64,000 nucleotides of DNA from CAVZBT01 sp963773605 (GCA_963773605.1 CAVZBT010000002.1:372001-436000), one strand, 5' to 3'. Numbered from the stretch's first letter, positions 24,809-34,206 are shown. Notes: generated from the sequence alone by a model not told the origin. Program-made: numbers and translations.

Positions 24809-25284
24809 GCCTTACCCCCTTTCACACCGCGGGATGCGGTCTGGACCGCCTTGACGATGCGCAGGTACGAACCGCACCGGCACAGGTTCCCTTCCATGGC
24901 CTCGACAATTTCCGGTTTCGTGGGTTTCGGGTTCCTGAGGAGCAACGCATAGGCGTTCATGAGCATCCCCGGGGTGCAGAAACCGCACTGGTATGCGCCT
25001 TCGTCCAGGAATGCCTGTTGCAGCGGGTGCGGTTTCCCGGCCTGCGAAAGCCCCTCGATCGTGGTCACTGCCTTGCCGCGCACGTCCTTGACCGTGATCC
25101 GGCACGACCGGACGGCCTCGCGGTCGACAACGACGGTACAGGACCCGCACAGGCTCTGGCCGCACCCGTACTTCGTACCGGTGAGGCCGAGCTCCGTGCG
25201 CAAGACCCAGAGGAGGCTGCGTTCGCCGTCGACGGTCACCCGCACCGGGCGATTGTTTAACTTGAACTGGATGGTTTCTTCCAT
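24805..25284 (-). CDS. [2Fe-2S] small subunit of the Mo hydroxylase
   Basis: 159 aa from the ATG at 25284, preceded by GGGAAAG; an in-frame ATG at 25317 is less well supported. The plant-type ferredoxin cluster motif is YGCGQSLCGSCTVVVDREAVRSC, split here as CGQSLCGSC plus a later Cys. The second all-helical domain has CGFCTPGMLMNAYALL and GNLCRCGSYLRIVKAV. It has no signal of its own, so it is expected to be carried out by the Tat signal of the large subunit. It overlaps that gene by 4 bp. Confidence 0.94.
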   Translation of the reverse strand: MEETIQFKLNNRPVRVTVDGERSLLWVLRTELGLTGTKYGCGQSLCGSCTVVVDREAVRSCRITVKDVRGKAVTTIEGLSQAGKPHPLQQAFLDEGAYQCGFCTPGMLMNAYALLLRNPKPTKPEIVEAMEGNLCRCGSYLRIVKAVQTASRGVKGGKA

Positions 25285-25357
25285 GACTTTCCCGTGTGGT
25301 ATGAACGATCCTGACAACTGTATCGGGGATCGGGCCGACCCCCGCCCAGAGGCTATT

Positions 25358-26044
25358 CTAGGCCTTAATGCCGAGAGGTGCGTTCAGAAAACGCACCAGT
25401 GGCAGCGCGGCGATGAAACCCTCGACGACGAACCGGAAGAGCTCCGCCTCCTGGGCAAGAGCGCCCGGCCTGTCGGCCCAGACCACGTACTGTTTGAAAC
25501 GCAGCAGGTCCAGCTGCGGGTGGTCGGCAGGGTATCCACGAGGCGGCCGGCTCGTCTGCTCACCCTGGAGGCCTCCATAAAACCTCTTCAGCTGCGGGTC
25601 GAGCAGCAGCGCGCGCAACCGGTCGCCGTGCACCGCGACATGGCCGCGGATCTGGCGCAACTCCGCGGACGCCGGCATGTAGCTTCCCCCGGCGACCAGC
25701 ACCTCCTGGGGCGCGACGTGGAAGTACAGCCCGGCGTAGCTGCGCCGGACCGGGCTCCGAGGCAGGAAGTGGGCCGCAACCTGGGTCTTGTATGGCGTTT
25801 TGTCGGGTGTGAAACGCGTGTCTCGATAGATCCGGAACATCGCGCGTTTCGGGTCGGTATTGAGTTCCGGCGCGAGTCGCTGCAGAAGCGTGCCGACCTC
25901 CCCGACGAACTGGAGCATCGGCTGTTTGACCTTCTGCTCGTACGTCTCTTTATTCTGGAGAAACCAGTCGCGATTGTTGTGGCGTTTGAGCTGCCGCAGG
26001 AACCGGAGCGCCTCCGGTGGGAAACCGGGGAAAAGTGATTTCAT
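25358..26044 (-). CDS. DUF2461 (TIGR02453) family protein
   Basis: 228 aa, cytoplasmic, with no signal or membrane segment. Recognised by the N-terminal FPPEALRFLRQLKRHNNRDW followed by a Gln/Asn-Lys helix, the central RIYRDTRFTPDKTPYKTQVA and YAGLYFHVAPQEVLVAGGSY, and the C-terminal hydrophobic end. This widespread family has no established biochemical function. It lies about 70 bp from the [2Fe-2S] gene on the same strand, but I see no functional link. Confidence 0.93.
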   Translation of the reverse strand: MKSLFPGFPPEALRFLRQLKRHNNRDWFLQNKETYEQKVKQPMLQFVGEVGTLLQRLAPELNTDPKRAMFRIYRDTRFTPDKTPYKTQVAAHFLPRSPVRRSYAGLYFHVAPQEVLVAGGSYMPASAELRQIRGHVAVHGDRLRALLLDPQLKRFYGGLQGEQTSRPPRGYPADHPQLDLLRFKQYVVWADRPGALAQEAELFRFVVEGFIAALPLVRFLNAPLGIKA

Positions 26045-26202
26045 GATCGCATCTTAACACCGATCGGGCGACCTGGTATCTTCGAGCCTTCAAGTCTTTG
26101 CGGAAGCTACACGGCTCGAAGGACGTAATCGCCCGATTGGGATTGTCCCCCGAGCTGTTTGTTGGTATCCAGTATGCGACCGTGACGGAGGGTCGAGACC
26201 GA

Positions 26203-26850
26203 ATGAGCCTGATTCATGAAATCCTCCCCGTTGGCGCCCTGCAGTGCAATTGCTCGATCCTGGGCGACCCGCGGACCGGCGAGGCGATGGTGATCGACCC
26301 GGGCGACAACGTCGAGCAGATCTTGCGCGTGATCGGCAAACACGGGCTGCGGGTAAGCCACATCGTCATAACCCACGCCCACATCGACCACGTCGGGGGG
26401 GCGATGAGGCTCAAAGCGCACACGGGGGCGCCGATTCTCATGAACCCACAGGACTATCGGCTGCTCCAGGCGCTCGACGAGCAGGCTGCCTGGATCGGGG
26501 TCCGCCCGCCCGACCCGGTGATCGTCGACGCGGGACTGGCCGACGGAGACCGCATCGGCGAGGGCGACCTCGCCGCGCAGGTCATCCACACCCCGGGTCA
26601 CACCGAGGGGAGTGTGTGTCTCCTGCTGGACGCGGAGAAGACGCTGATTGCCGGCGACACGCTCTTCGCCGGCAGCATCGGCAGGACCGACCTGCCCGGC
26701 GGGTCGTTCGAAAGGATCATGGCTTCCCTGCACGACCGGCTGCTGCAACTCCCCGACGACACCCGGGTGGTACCGGGCCACGGGCCGCTGACGACGATTG
26801 GAAAGGAGCGGCAGAGCAATCCGTTTCTGAGCAAGAAAGACTCCCTGTGA
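26203..26850 (+). CDS. MBL-fold hydrolase (glyoxalase II-like)
   Basis: 215 aa from the ATG at 26203, preceded by GGAGGG. Zinc ligands are all visible: THAHIDHVGG (HxHxDH), HTPGHTEGS, AGDTLFAGSIGRTDLPGG and PGHGPLTTIGKE. The arrangement matches the YcbL/type II glyoxalase-like subgroup, which hydrolyses thioesters such as S-lactoylglutathione or related thiol esters. Without the C-terminal helical domain of true GloB the exact substrate is open. It is a single gene, followed by family A palindromes. Confidence 0.92.
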   Translation: MSLIHEILPVGALQCNCSILGDPRTGEAMVIDPGDNVEQILRVIGKHGLRVSHIVITHAHIDHVGGAMRLKAHTGAPILMNPQDYRLLQALDEQAAWIGVRPPDPVIVDAGLADGDRIGEGDLAAQVIHTPGHTEGSVCLLLDAEKTLIAGDTLFAGSIGRTDLPGGSFERIMASLHDRLLQLPDDTRVVPGHGPLTTIGKERQSNPFLSKKDSL

Positions 26851-26866
26851 CTGCGTGTGGCCGCGT

Positions 26867-27062
26867 GTGTGGAGGGCGGCGCCGAGGCGCCGCACTCTTC
26901 GGGCGAACCTGCCGATACAGTACAACCGCGAAAGCGGTGCCTAGGCACCGCACTTCGGTCGTACCTGTCGATACAGTTCAACCGCGAAAGCGGTGCCTCT
27001 GTGGAGTGCGGCGGCTCGACGCCGCTTTGGGTGCGGCGCCTGGGCGCCGCACTCCAGATGCG
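26867..27062. repeat. Compound family A palindromes (two to three units)
   Basis: GGCGGCGCCGAGGCGCCGCAC, two copies of ACCGCGAAAGCGGTGCCT with the GATACAGT box before them, and GGAGTGCGGCGGCTCGACGC with TGCGGCGCCTGGGCGCCGCAC occur in reverse orientation to the tandem array. The region fills the gap between the convergent genes ending at 26850 and 27070. Confidence 0.88.
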
Positions 27063-27069
27063 CCTTCGG

Positions 27070-28038
27070 CTATTTCTTGCGCTTCTGGAGCACGGGGGCC
27101 TGGCTGGGTTTGGCCGACGCAGGGCGCTGCCCCTCTGCGTTCGGGGGAGCCTCCGGGTCCACGCCGAAGTCCCAGACGAACGTGTTGATCCCTTTCTTGC
27201 CGAGCAACTCGACCAACGCGTACTCACCCGGTTCGAGCGGGTCCGCCGGCGACACTTTGACCCAGCGCCCGGCCACGGGTACAACCGTGGTTTCGACATA
27301 GCCGGCCTGCTGCTTGACGGTGCCGTAGACCGCGACACTGACGACCCCGACGACCCGGTTCCCCTTCTTCTTTTCGCACCGCACAATTCGAAAATGCTCC
27401 TGCGCGGTGCGCGGCGAGTAGTCACCTTCCAGGTCGATGGCGACATAAATCGCGGGGTCCGTCAGGTGAGACTGAACCTGGGCGCGCGGGCCCTTCAACT
27501 CGATCGTGCGTTTCGAGCCAGCCACCGGGTTGACAATGCCCCTGAGTATATTGGAGCCGGTGTTCTTGTTCACATCCGCCCCATTTTGATGAATCGGAGT
27601 CAGTTCCTGCCGATCCTGGTAGACATCCAGCAGGAACACACCGCCCGTGTCCGGCAGCCGAAGCCCGGGGGCCACCGTAGGGGTTGACGACTCCGTCTCC
27701 GCACGTTCGCCGGCCGAGCTTTCCGCCAGCTCCCGGAGCCGCGACTGTTTTTCCGCAGCCGCCTCGCTGGCATATCTTTCGGTGGCGGGCCAATCGACGA
27801 GCGAGGAGGGCATCTCCTCCCATTCGCGCCGTTCCGCGCTGACGAACCGCACCCGGTCCCCTTTGATCTCGTATCGGCTGACATTCTCGTACGACCCGTC
27901 CTTCAGGACCAGGCGCCGGATTTCCGGGTTCTGCGTCTGCGCCTGGGGCGGCGCCGCCTTCTTCCCCGAGCTCTGCGGCGATCCGGCCGGAACCAATCCC
28001 AGTAGAGCAATAACAGCCAAGAATTGTGCAATATGCAT
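27070..28038 (-). CDS. Exported hypothetical protein, acidobacterial type
   Basis: 322 aa with a Sec signal peptide (MHIAQFLAVIALLGLVPAG). A short beta-hairpin-like segment follows (RRLVLKDGSYENVSRYEIKG), which resembles repeats seen in many acidobacterial secreted proteins, then a charged helix (about 95-125). The C-terminal domain, about 145-290, is beta-rich (AIYVAIDLEGDYSPRTAQEH; VVPVAGRWVKVSPADPLEPG; EYALVELLGKKGINTFVWDF), and the protein ends in a basic Pro-rich tail. I do not recognise a named catalytic family. It stands between palindromic repeats, facing the kinase gene divergently. Confidence 0.75.
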   Translation of the reverse strand: MHIAQFLAVIALLGLVPAGSPQSSGKKAAPPQAQTQNPEIRRLVLKDGSYENVSRYEIKGDRVRFVSAERREWEEMPSSLVDWPATERYASEAAAEKQSRLRELAESSAGERAETESSTPTVAPGLRLPDTGGVFLLDVYQDRQELTPIHQNGADVNKNTGSNILRGIVNPVAGSKRTIELKGPRAQVQSHLTDPAIYVAIDLEGDYSPRTAQEHFRIVRCEKKKGNRVVGVVSVAVYGTVKQQAGYVETTVVPVAGRWVKVSPADPLEPGEYALVELLGKKGINTFVWDFGVDPEAPPNAEGQRPASAKPSQAPVLQKRKK

Positions 28039-28159
28039 GGCGTAAGTGTAGCGCCGCCGACGGCGTGTGTCAGCAGCGCTGCGGGCTTCGGGACCGGTTC
28101 ACAAAGAGTGCCCGCCGCGACCCGATGAGCTGCAGCCGGGCGGTCGAGAAATCCACCGG

Positions 28160-28201
28160 TTGAGCTGATTCCACGGGCGCGGCGAACCCACGCGGCCCAC
28201 T
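28160..28201. repeat. Family B palindrome
   Basis: TGAGCTGATTCCACGGGCGC then GGCGAACCCACGCGGCCCAC; the TGAGCTGATTCC lead matches the copy at about 7243. It lies between two divergent genes. Confidence 0.6.
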
Positions 28202-28276
28202 GCCCACCTTCCCTTTAGGACATTGCTGGGCTATGATGCTCGCGACTCTAATAACCATTTCCAACGCGCGACTCCA

Positions 28277-30586
28277 GTGAACATCGGGAAATACCAGATC
28301 ATCGATACGATCGGCAAAGGGGGCATGGGGGTAGTCTACAAGGCGCTCGACCCCCGCATCGAGCGTACCGTGGCCATCAAGACCCTCTCGGCCCGCTTCG
28401 ATCCGGATCCTGAGCTGCGCAATCGACTGCTGATGGAAGCCCGCTCAGCCGGCTCCCTCTCGCACAAAAACATCGTCACGATTTACGAGATGGACGAGGC
28501 GGACGGCATCGGCTACATCGCGATGGAGTTCCTGGACGGCTTCGAGATGAAAGAGCACATCGCGCAGCGCACCCCGATGTCGCTCGAACAGAAACTCCGC
28601 ATTATGGTGGAAATCTGCGAAGGGCTGGCCCATGCACACTCCAAGGGCGTCGTGCACGGCGACATAAAGCCCGGAAACATCTTCCTGACCCGTACGGGAC
28701 AAGTGAAGATCCTCGACTTCGGCCTCGCCCGGATGATCGAGGCAGATGCCGCGCACAGGAGCCTGGCCGGCACGCCCTCATACATGTCGCCCGAAGAGGT
28801 GAGGGGGGACGCGCCCGACCACCGGTCCGACATCTTTTCGTTTGGAGTCGTGTGCTACGAGCTTCTCACCCACACGAAGCCGTTCGACGCCGATTCCGAT
28901 TACGCCGTCACCTACAAAATCATCCAAAGCGAACCCGAAGCGCTCGACAAAGTCGTTCCCGACCTGCCGCCGGAACTCGAGACGGTGATCGCGAAGGCGC
29001 TGGCAAAAGACCCCGGCGCTCGCTATCAAAACATCGAAGACATGCTCAACGAGCTGGAGATCTTCCGGCTCACGCTCGATGACCGCAAACAGAGGCTCCG
29101 GCAGGAAAACCTGGAGGCGATCGCGGAACTCGAACGCCGCGTCTGTGCCAACCCGGAGCTGCTGTGCGAAGCCGCCCCCCGCCTCGAGGAATTGAAGCGG
29201 GCGCCCGAAAACCGCGACGGAAGCCGGTCCGATGGCGGCACCGGCTGGAAACGCACATCGCAGTTCGACTACCTGGCGTTGGCCGAGCAGCGCAACCGCA
29301 TAGGCCGCGAGCGGGACAAACTAGACGCCCTGCTCGACAAACGCAAACGGTCGTCCTACCTGCTTTTGGAAGTGCAGGACCTGAACAGGAATGGGCAGCT
29401 GGAAAACGCACTCCAGCTGCTGAACTACGTCGTCGCGGACGACCCTACATATGGCGAAGCCGCCACCCTGCAGTCCGAGCTGAGTGCCCGGCTGGACCAG
29501 GAGCGGGAGGAGCGCGAGAGGCTCGGCCAGGCGCAGGAGCTCTATGCGAAAGCCACCGCGGCGGGCGCCGCGGGAGACCTTGCCGCCTGCGCCAGTCTGT
29601 TGACCGAGGCTCTCGGCCTCAACCCAACGTATCCCGAGGCGCTGGCCCTGCTTGGAAGCACCCGCGACCTCCTGCGCCAGCGGGCAGAATTGAACGAAAC
29701 CCGGAATCGACAGGCGCTCGTGGCGGCGCGTGACCGTCTCGACGCCGGGGATATCGCCGGCGCGCGCATGGAGGTTGCCAGCGCGGTGGAAATCGGGGGA
29801 CCGAGCCCGGCCGCGGCCGAACTGACCCTCCGGATCGAGCGGGCGGAGCAGGAGGTTGCGCTCCGCGAGCAGCGCCGGGAGGAGCGCCGGGCCCGCATCG
29901 CCGCCCTGCTCGAATCGGCGCGCCAATCGCTCTCGACCGCCGCTCACACGGATGCCGTGCGCTTGGCCAACGAGGCGCTGACCCTCGAGCCGGCGTGCGC
30001 GGAGGCGGTCGATCTTCGGAAGGAAGCACTGGCGGCCCTGGAAGCCGAACACGCGCGCACCGAACGCAGGACTGCCGGAGAAAAGGAAAAAATCGCCGGG
30101 TTCAAGCTGCTGGGCGAGGGGAAGTACAGGGAGAGCCGGGCCGCACTGAACCGCGCGGCCGAATGGCTGGGGGACAACCCGGTCGTCCGGGTCGGGATAG
30201 AAGAGGCCGAAACCGGCATGCGCCAGCAGGAGTTGCAGGCGGCGGTCGAAGCGGGCCTCATGGAAGCCCGCCAGCTGTTCATCACGGACGCGCACGACGC
30301 CGCGGAAGCGCAGGTGAGCCGGGTGCTCGAACTCTCGCCGCGCAACGAGGAGGCGTCGACCCTCCTCGCCAAGATCCAGGAGGCCCGCCGGTCGAAGCGG
30401 GCGGAACCGGCCCTGAACCCGCCGCTATCCCAGGTATCCGGCCAGTTGACCACCCTGAATCTCAGCGGCCTGCCGCCGACCGTGGTTGCGGGGGAAAGGG
30501 GGTCGCGCACCTCGGTCGTCGCCGCCGTCCTTATTCTGATTTGCGTAGTCGCGCTTCTGGCCTACTTCTTCCTGATCCGCCCCTGA
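28277..30586 (+). CDS. Serine/threonine protein kinase with long TPR-like tail and C-terminal membrane anchor
   Basis: 769 aa from a GTG at 28277. An upstream TTG at 28223 is possible but would lie before a likely -10 box TATGAT (28232-28237). The kinase domain spans about 5-270: IGKGGMGVVYKALD (P-loop), VAIKTL (Lys), VVHGDIKPGNIFL (catalytic loop with HGD in place of HRD), ILDFGLARM (DFG) and GTPSYMSPEEVRG (activation end). Long helical repeats follow (about 330-720; Ala/Glu/Arg-rich coiled-coil and TPR-like), then one transmembrane helix (VVAAVLILICVVALLAYFFL). The repeats would therefore lie in the cytoplasm, tethered by the C-terminus. Targets are unknown. Confidence 0.93.
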   Translation: MNIGKYQIIDTIGKGGMGVVYKALDPRIERTVAIKTLSARFDPDPELRNRLLMEARSAGSLSHKNIVTIYEMDEADGIGYIAMEFLDGFEMKEHIAQRTPMSLEQKLRIMVEICEGLAHAHSKGVVHGDIKPGNIFLTRTGQVKILDFGLARMIEADAAHRSLAGTPSYMSPEEVRGDAPDHRSDIFSFGVVCYELLTHTKPFDADSDYAVTYKIIQSEPEALDKVVPDLPPELETVIAKALAKDPGARYQNIEDMLNELEIFRLTLDDRKQRLRQENLEAIAELERRVCANPELLCEAAPRLEELKRAPENRDGSRSDGGTGWKRTSQFDYLALAEQRNRIGRERDKLDALLDKRKRSSYLLLEVQDLNRNGQLENALQLLNYVVADDPTYGEAATLQSELSARLDQEREERERLGQAQELYAKATAAGAAGDLAACASLLTEALGLNPTYPEALALLGSTRDLLRQRAELNETRNRQALVAARDRLDAGDIAGARMEVASAVEIGGPSPAAAELTLRIERAEQEVALREQRREERRARIAALLESARQSLSTAAHTDAVRLANEALTLEPACAEAVDLRKEALAALEAEHARTERRTAGEKEKIAGFKLLGEGKYRESRAALNRAAEWLGDNPVVRVGIEEAETGMRQQELQAAVEAGLMEARQLFITDAHDAAEAQVSRVLELSPRNEEASTLLAKIQEARRSKRAEPALNPPLSQVSGQLTTLNLSGLPPTVVAGERGSRTSVVAAVLILICVVALLAYFFLIRP

Positions 30587-30619
30587 ATGAAATTCCCGGG
30601 CCTTCGCGGCCACGGGACA

Positions 30620-31888
30620 TCAGCGCATGCCGGCTGCCGACAGGAGCACGGCCATCAGGGCCGTAATGCCGCGCACGCTCAGAGCCTTTTCCACATCGAT
30701 CCACTCTTCAAGCGAGTGGCCCCGCCCGCCGCGCCCCCCGGAGCCGATCGTGATGGCGGGAATCCCGAGGCTGATAGGGATGTTGGCATCGGTGCTGCTG
30801 ATTTCGTACCTGGGCTCGACCCCCTGGGTGCGCAGCACCGCTGCGGTCATCTGCACCAGCGGCGCGCTCAAAGGAGTTTGCCCGGAGGGCCGGTCGCCGA
30901 TCAGCTTGCATTCGACCGAGATGCTTCCCTGCTGGGTGGAGCGCGTCCGGTTTTCCGCTTCGGCCGCGTCCTGCACGATCTTAAGGAACTCGCCTGCGAC
31001 CCGCTTCAACTCATCGGGCGATTCCGACCGCATGTCCACTTCCATCCAGATCTCGTGCGGGATGGAGTTGACCGAAGTCCCGCCGCCAAGCACGCCTATG
31101 TTGAACGTGGTCCTCGGGTCGGCCGGCACCCGGAGCCGGGAAAACTGGTCGATCGCCTGGCCGAGGGCGAAGGCGGGGCTGACGATGCCGAAGGCGCCGT
31201 AGCTGTGCCCGCCCGGCCCGCGAAAGGAAACGCGGTACCTCTTGCTCCCGAGGGCGCCGTTCGTGATCCGGTTCATGCCTGCGCCGTCGACCGAGATGAA
31301 GGCCCTGATGCGGTCCTTGTAGCGGCCCGCACCGAAGATGTGGCGCACGCCGCGGAGGTCGCCCTGCCCCTCCTCGCCGACGTTTCCGATAAACAGGATG
31401 TCGCTGGCGGTCTGGATGGCCGAGGCGTCGATGGCCCGCAGAATGCCGAGCAGCACGGCCAGGCTGCGCGAGTCGTCTCCGACCCCCGGGGCGGTCAGGA
31501 TGGTCCCGTCTCTCCTGACCTTTACATCGGTCCCGGCGGGAAAGACGGTGTCGAGATGGGCGGCGATCGCGAGTAGCGGACCGCCGCCGGTGCCCCGCCG
31601 CAACCCCATGACGTTCCCCTCCGCGTCCTGCTCGACGTCGCTCAGCCCGTGCTGCCTGAGCATGGTGAGAAACGCCTTCGCACGGCGGTCCTCCTTGAAG
31701 GGGGGCGCCGGGATCTCCGTCAGCCGGATGATGTCTTGCACGATCCGTTGATGATCCTTCTCGATAAAGGCGGCGGCGGCCCGGAATTTCGGGTCATTGA
31801 GAACACGGGCCACGACGGCGTCGGACGATTGCGCCGGGGCGGATGAACAGAACACCAGCAGCAGCAACAGCGGCATCAGTCTTTTCAT
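30620..31888 (-). CDS. Exported M20-family metallopeptidase
   Basis: 422 aa from the ATG at 31888, with a Sec signal (MKRLMPLLLLLVFCSSAPAQ). Metal ligands of M20/M25/M40 enzymes are visible: LAIAAHLDTVFPAGTD, APGVGDDSRSLAVLLG, FIGNVGEEGQGDLRG and GGRGGRGHSLEEWIDVE near the C-terminus. The lid domain lies at about 215-320 (RVSFRGPGGHSYGAFG). The family cleaves peptides or acyl-amino acids with two zinc ions and the closest types are tri-/dipeptidases. It converges with the kinase gene, whose stop is only 33 bp away. Confidence 0.93.
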   Translation of the reverse strand: MKRLMPLLLLLVFCSSAPAQSSDAVVARVLNDPKFRAAAAFIEKDHQRIVQDIIRLTEIPAPPFKEDRRAKAFLTMLRQHGLSDVEQDAEGNVMGLRRGTGGGPLLAIAAHLDTVFPAGTDVKVRRDGTILTAPGVGDDSRSLAVLLGILRAIDASAIQTASDILFIGNVGEEGQGDLRGVRHIFGAGRYKDRIRAFISVDGAGMNRITNGALGSKRYRVSFRGPGGHSYGAFGIVSPAFALGQAIDQFSRLRVPADPRTTFNIGVLGGGTSVNSIPHEIWMEVDMRSESPDELKRVAGEFLKIVQDAAEAENRTRSTQQGSISVECKLIGDRPSGQTPLSAPLVQMTAAVLRTQGVEPRYEISSTDANIPISLGIPAITIGSGGRGGRGHSLEEWIDVEKALSVRGITALMAVLLSAAGMR

Positions 31889-31937
31889 GGTCCGCGGATT
31901 GTACATCCAGCCTGTATTCGATGTCTTCAGGCGTGTG

Positions 31938-31998
31938 GTGTGGAGTGCGGCGGCTCGACGCCGCTTTGGGGGCGGCGCCTGGGCACCGCCCCCTGGAA
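31938..31998. repeat. Family A palindromic unit
   Basis: GGAGTGCGGCGGCTCGACGC, then GGGCGGCGCCTGGGCACCGCC, between the M20 peptidase and the acyl-CoA ligase. Confidence 0.8.
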
Positions 31999-32071
31999 GA
32001 TAGATGGCGCGGTGTCACTGCACCGATTCCGGCGTTCAGGCGCGGCCCAGCGGTGTCGAGGCAGCCGTGAC

Positions 32072-33598
32072 TTACCCGCCGAGGTCAACCTCCTTGCGGA
32101 GCATGCGCTTCAGCACCTTGCCCGTGTTGCTGTAAGGGAGGAGGTTGCGGAAAATGATCCGGCGCGGCACCTTGAAGTTAGCGAGCCGCGGCCGGCAATG
32201 CCTGATCAGATCGAGTTCCGTGACCTCCGCCCCCGGCTTCCGGACCACGACGGCCAGGACCTCTTCTCCTTTGAGCGGATCGACAGCGCCGATTACGGCA
32301 GCGTCCAATACCCCCGGGTGGGTGACCAGCACGGCTTCGACTTCGCGCGGGTAGACATTGACGCCACCCACGATCAACATGTCCTTCTTGCGGTCGACGA
32401 TGTAAAAGTATCCGTCTTCGTCCTGCTTTCCGAGGTCTCCCGTATGGTACCAGTCCGATCTCATCGCCTCGGCGGTGGCCTCCGGCTGGTTAAGGTACCC
32501 GAGCATCACATTCTCACCACGCACGACGATCTCACCGACCTCGTTGCGCGGCAACTCGCGGTCCTCGTCGTCGAATATGCGCATTTCGACTCCCGGGACC
32601 GGAAGCCCGATGCTCCCCACCTTGCGGGGACCGCGCAGCGGATTCACCGATGTCACGGGAGAGCATTCCGTCGGCCCGTCCCCCTCGAGCACTATGGTGC
32701 GGAATTTCTTCTCGAACCCTTCCATGACAGGCACCGGCATCGGGGCGCCCCCCGACACGCAGGCCCGCACGCTCGAAAAGGCGTCCGGCTGCTCGCCGGC
32801 AAATTGCAGGAGCGCGGCAAACATGGCCGGAACCGCCGGGAAGATCGTCGCCCGGAAGCCGGCGATCGCCTCCAGGGTACGCGCCGGGTGAAACTGCTCG
32901 AGTACGGCCATGCGGGCGCCGCAGTGCAGGATGGTGTTCTGGCACACCGTGGCCGCGAACGAGTGAAACAGCGGGAGCACGCAGACGACGGTGTCGTCGG
33001 GCGTAAACAGGAACGCCTGAGTGACCTGCCGGGCGTTGGCGAGCAGGTTCCTGTGCGACAACAGGGCGCCCTTGGGCCTCCCGGTCGTGCCGGATGTGTA
33101 GATGCAGACGGCGGGATCATCCTCCTGGAGACCCTCGGTTTCGAGCGTAAGCGAGGGTGCTGCCGCCAGAATTTCCTCGAGCGCCACGGTTCCCGCGGGC
33201 GCGGCTCCGAAGCCGGTACTCAGTACCGAGCCGAGGTGGGGCAGGTTGTGCCGTGCCTCGAGGACGCCCGGAACGAGCGCGGGGGCCGTCACAACCGTCC
33301 GGGCCCGGCAGTCTCCCCAGATGTACTCGAGCTCGGGAGCCTTCAGCAGCGGATTGGCGGGGACGCACAGGGCGCCGAGCGCAGCCGCGGCGTAGTACGC
33401 CACGGTAAACTCGGGACAATTCGGCAGCAATAGCGCGACCGCGTCTCCCCGCCGGATCCCGTGGGCGCGCAACCCCGCGGCCATCCGGTTGACCTCGGCC
33501 GCGAGCTGGCCGTAAGCGATGGTCCTGTCGCGGTACAGGAGCGCGTCCCTGTCCGGGTAGCGCTCCGCACCCCGTCGAATTACGTCGTGCAGAAGCAA
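32072..33598 (-). CDS. AMP-forming acyl-CoA synthetase (fatty acid-CoA ligase)
   Basis: 508 aa from a TTG at 33598, chosen because GAGGAGGAA lies 6-7 nt upstream; an ATG at 33670 would add 24 unconvincing residues. The ATP/AMP motif CIYTSGTTGRPKGALLSH, VLEGDGPTECSPV, WYHTGDLGKQDEDGYFYIVD and RIIFRNLLPYSNTGKVLKR (catalytic Lys of motif A10) are all intact. The enzyme activates a carboxylic acid to its acyl-CoA through an acyl-adenylate. Similarity is to long-chain or medium-chain ligases, but chain length cannot be read directly. Monocistronic; no beta-oxidation genes are near. Confidence 0.94.
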   Translation of the reverse strand: MLLHDVIRRGAERYPDRDALLYRDRTIAYGQLAAEVNRMAAGLRAHGIRRGDAVALLLPNCPEFTVAYYAAAALGALCVPANPLLKAPELEYIWGDCRARTVVTAPALVPGVLEARHNLPHLGSVLSTGFGAAPAGTVALEEILAAAPSLTLETEGLQEDDPAVCIYTSGTTGRPKGALLSHRNLLANARQVTQAFLFTPDDTVVCVLPLFHSFAATVCQNTILHCGARMAVLEQFHPARTLEAIAGFRATIFPAVPAMFAALLQFAGEQPDAFSSVRACVSGGAPMPVPVMEGFEKKFRTIVLEGDGPTECSPVTSVNPLRGPRKVGSIGLPVPGVEMRIFDDEDRELPRNEVGEIVVRGENVMLGYLNQPEATAEAMRSDWYHTGDLGKQDEDGYFYIVDRKKDMLIVGGVNVYPREVEAVLVTHPGVLDAAVIGAVDPLKGEEVLAVVVRKPGAEVTELDLIRHCRPRLANFKVPRRIIFRNLLPYSNTGKVLKRMLRKEVDLGG

Positions 33599-33683
33599 AG
33601 GCGTTCCTCCTCGGCTGAATACACTCCTGGGGGAGTTCGGGACGTGCCCCCCCGATAGCAGGGTACACAAGAACGCTGTCGAA

Positions 33684-34112
33684 TTACTTGGCCACCCTCA
33701 GCAACTCGATCTCGAAATCGAGTGTCGCATTGCCTGGAATGGCACCCGGGGCCCCGGCGGCGCCGTAACCCAGCTGCGGAGGAATGATCAACTCGCGCTT
33801 GCCCCCCACCTTCATGCCCTGGACACCTTCGTCCCAGCCATCGATAACCTCTCCCCGGCCCACTTCGAAAGCGAAAGGTTTGCCCGCGCCGTCGCGCGAG
33901 CTGTCGAACTTCGTTCCGCGTTTGCCGTTTTCATATAACCATCCCGTGTAGTGCACCGAAACGGTTGCCCCTTTCACCGCCTCGTCTCCGGTCCCTTTTC
34001 TGTGGTCGTAGTACTTCAGACCGGAGGGATTGGTCACGAAGCTGCTTTCGCCGGGAGTGGAGCAGCCCGCGAGCAGTCCGACAATCATCAAGGCCGTCAG
34101 TATACGCAACAT
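33684..34112 (-). CDS. FKBP-type peptidyl-prolyl isomerase lipoprotein
   Basis: 142 aa from the ATG at 34112, preceded by AAGGAGAG. The signal peptide ends in a lipobox (VGLLAGCSTPG), so the enzyme is membrane-anchored in the envelope. The FKBP domain follows: VSVHYTGWLYENGKRGTKFD, FEVGRGEVIDGWDEGVQGM, KRELIIPPQLGYGAAGA and AIPGNATLDFEIELL, with the catalytic pocket aromatics in place. It assists folding of exported proteins by Xaa-Pro isomerisation. It is transcribed divergently from the zinc-ribbon gene. Confidence 0.96.
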   Translation of the reverse strand: MLRILTALMIVGLLAGCSTPGESSFVTNPSGLKYYDHRKGTGDEAVKGATVSVHYTGWLYENGKRGTKFDSSRDGAGKPFAFEVGRGEVIDGWDEGVQGMKVGGKRELIIPPQLGYGAAGAPGAIPGNATLDFEIELLRVAK

Positions 34113-34159
34113 ACCTGTGCTCTCCTTCGCGTGGAAACGCTTTGCCACGACAGCAGTCG

Positions 34160-34206
34160 ATGATAGCACGGCCGTGGTCCCCGGCGCTTTTGCGGCGTGC
34201 TACAAT
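34160..34206. promoter_or_regulatory. Divergent pair of extended -10 promoters
   Basis: On the plus strand TGCTACAAT (34198-34206) lies 8 bp before the ATG at 34215, giving a nearly leaderless transcript. On the minus strand TGCTATCAT (34168-34160) lies about 48 bp before the FKBP start at 34112. Neither has a good -35 box; the TGn extension would compensate. Confidence 0.45.

Noticed and set aside
28235..28279. 14-codon leader peptide overlapping the kinase GTG
   Set aside because: Its ATG falls in the likely -10 box TATGAT (28232-28237), so it would not be transcribed.
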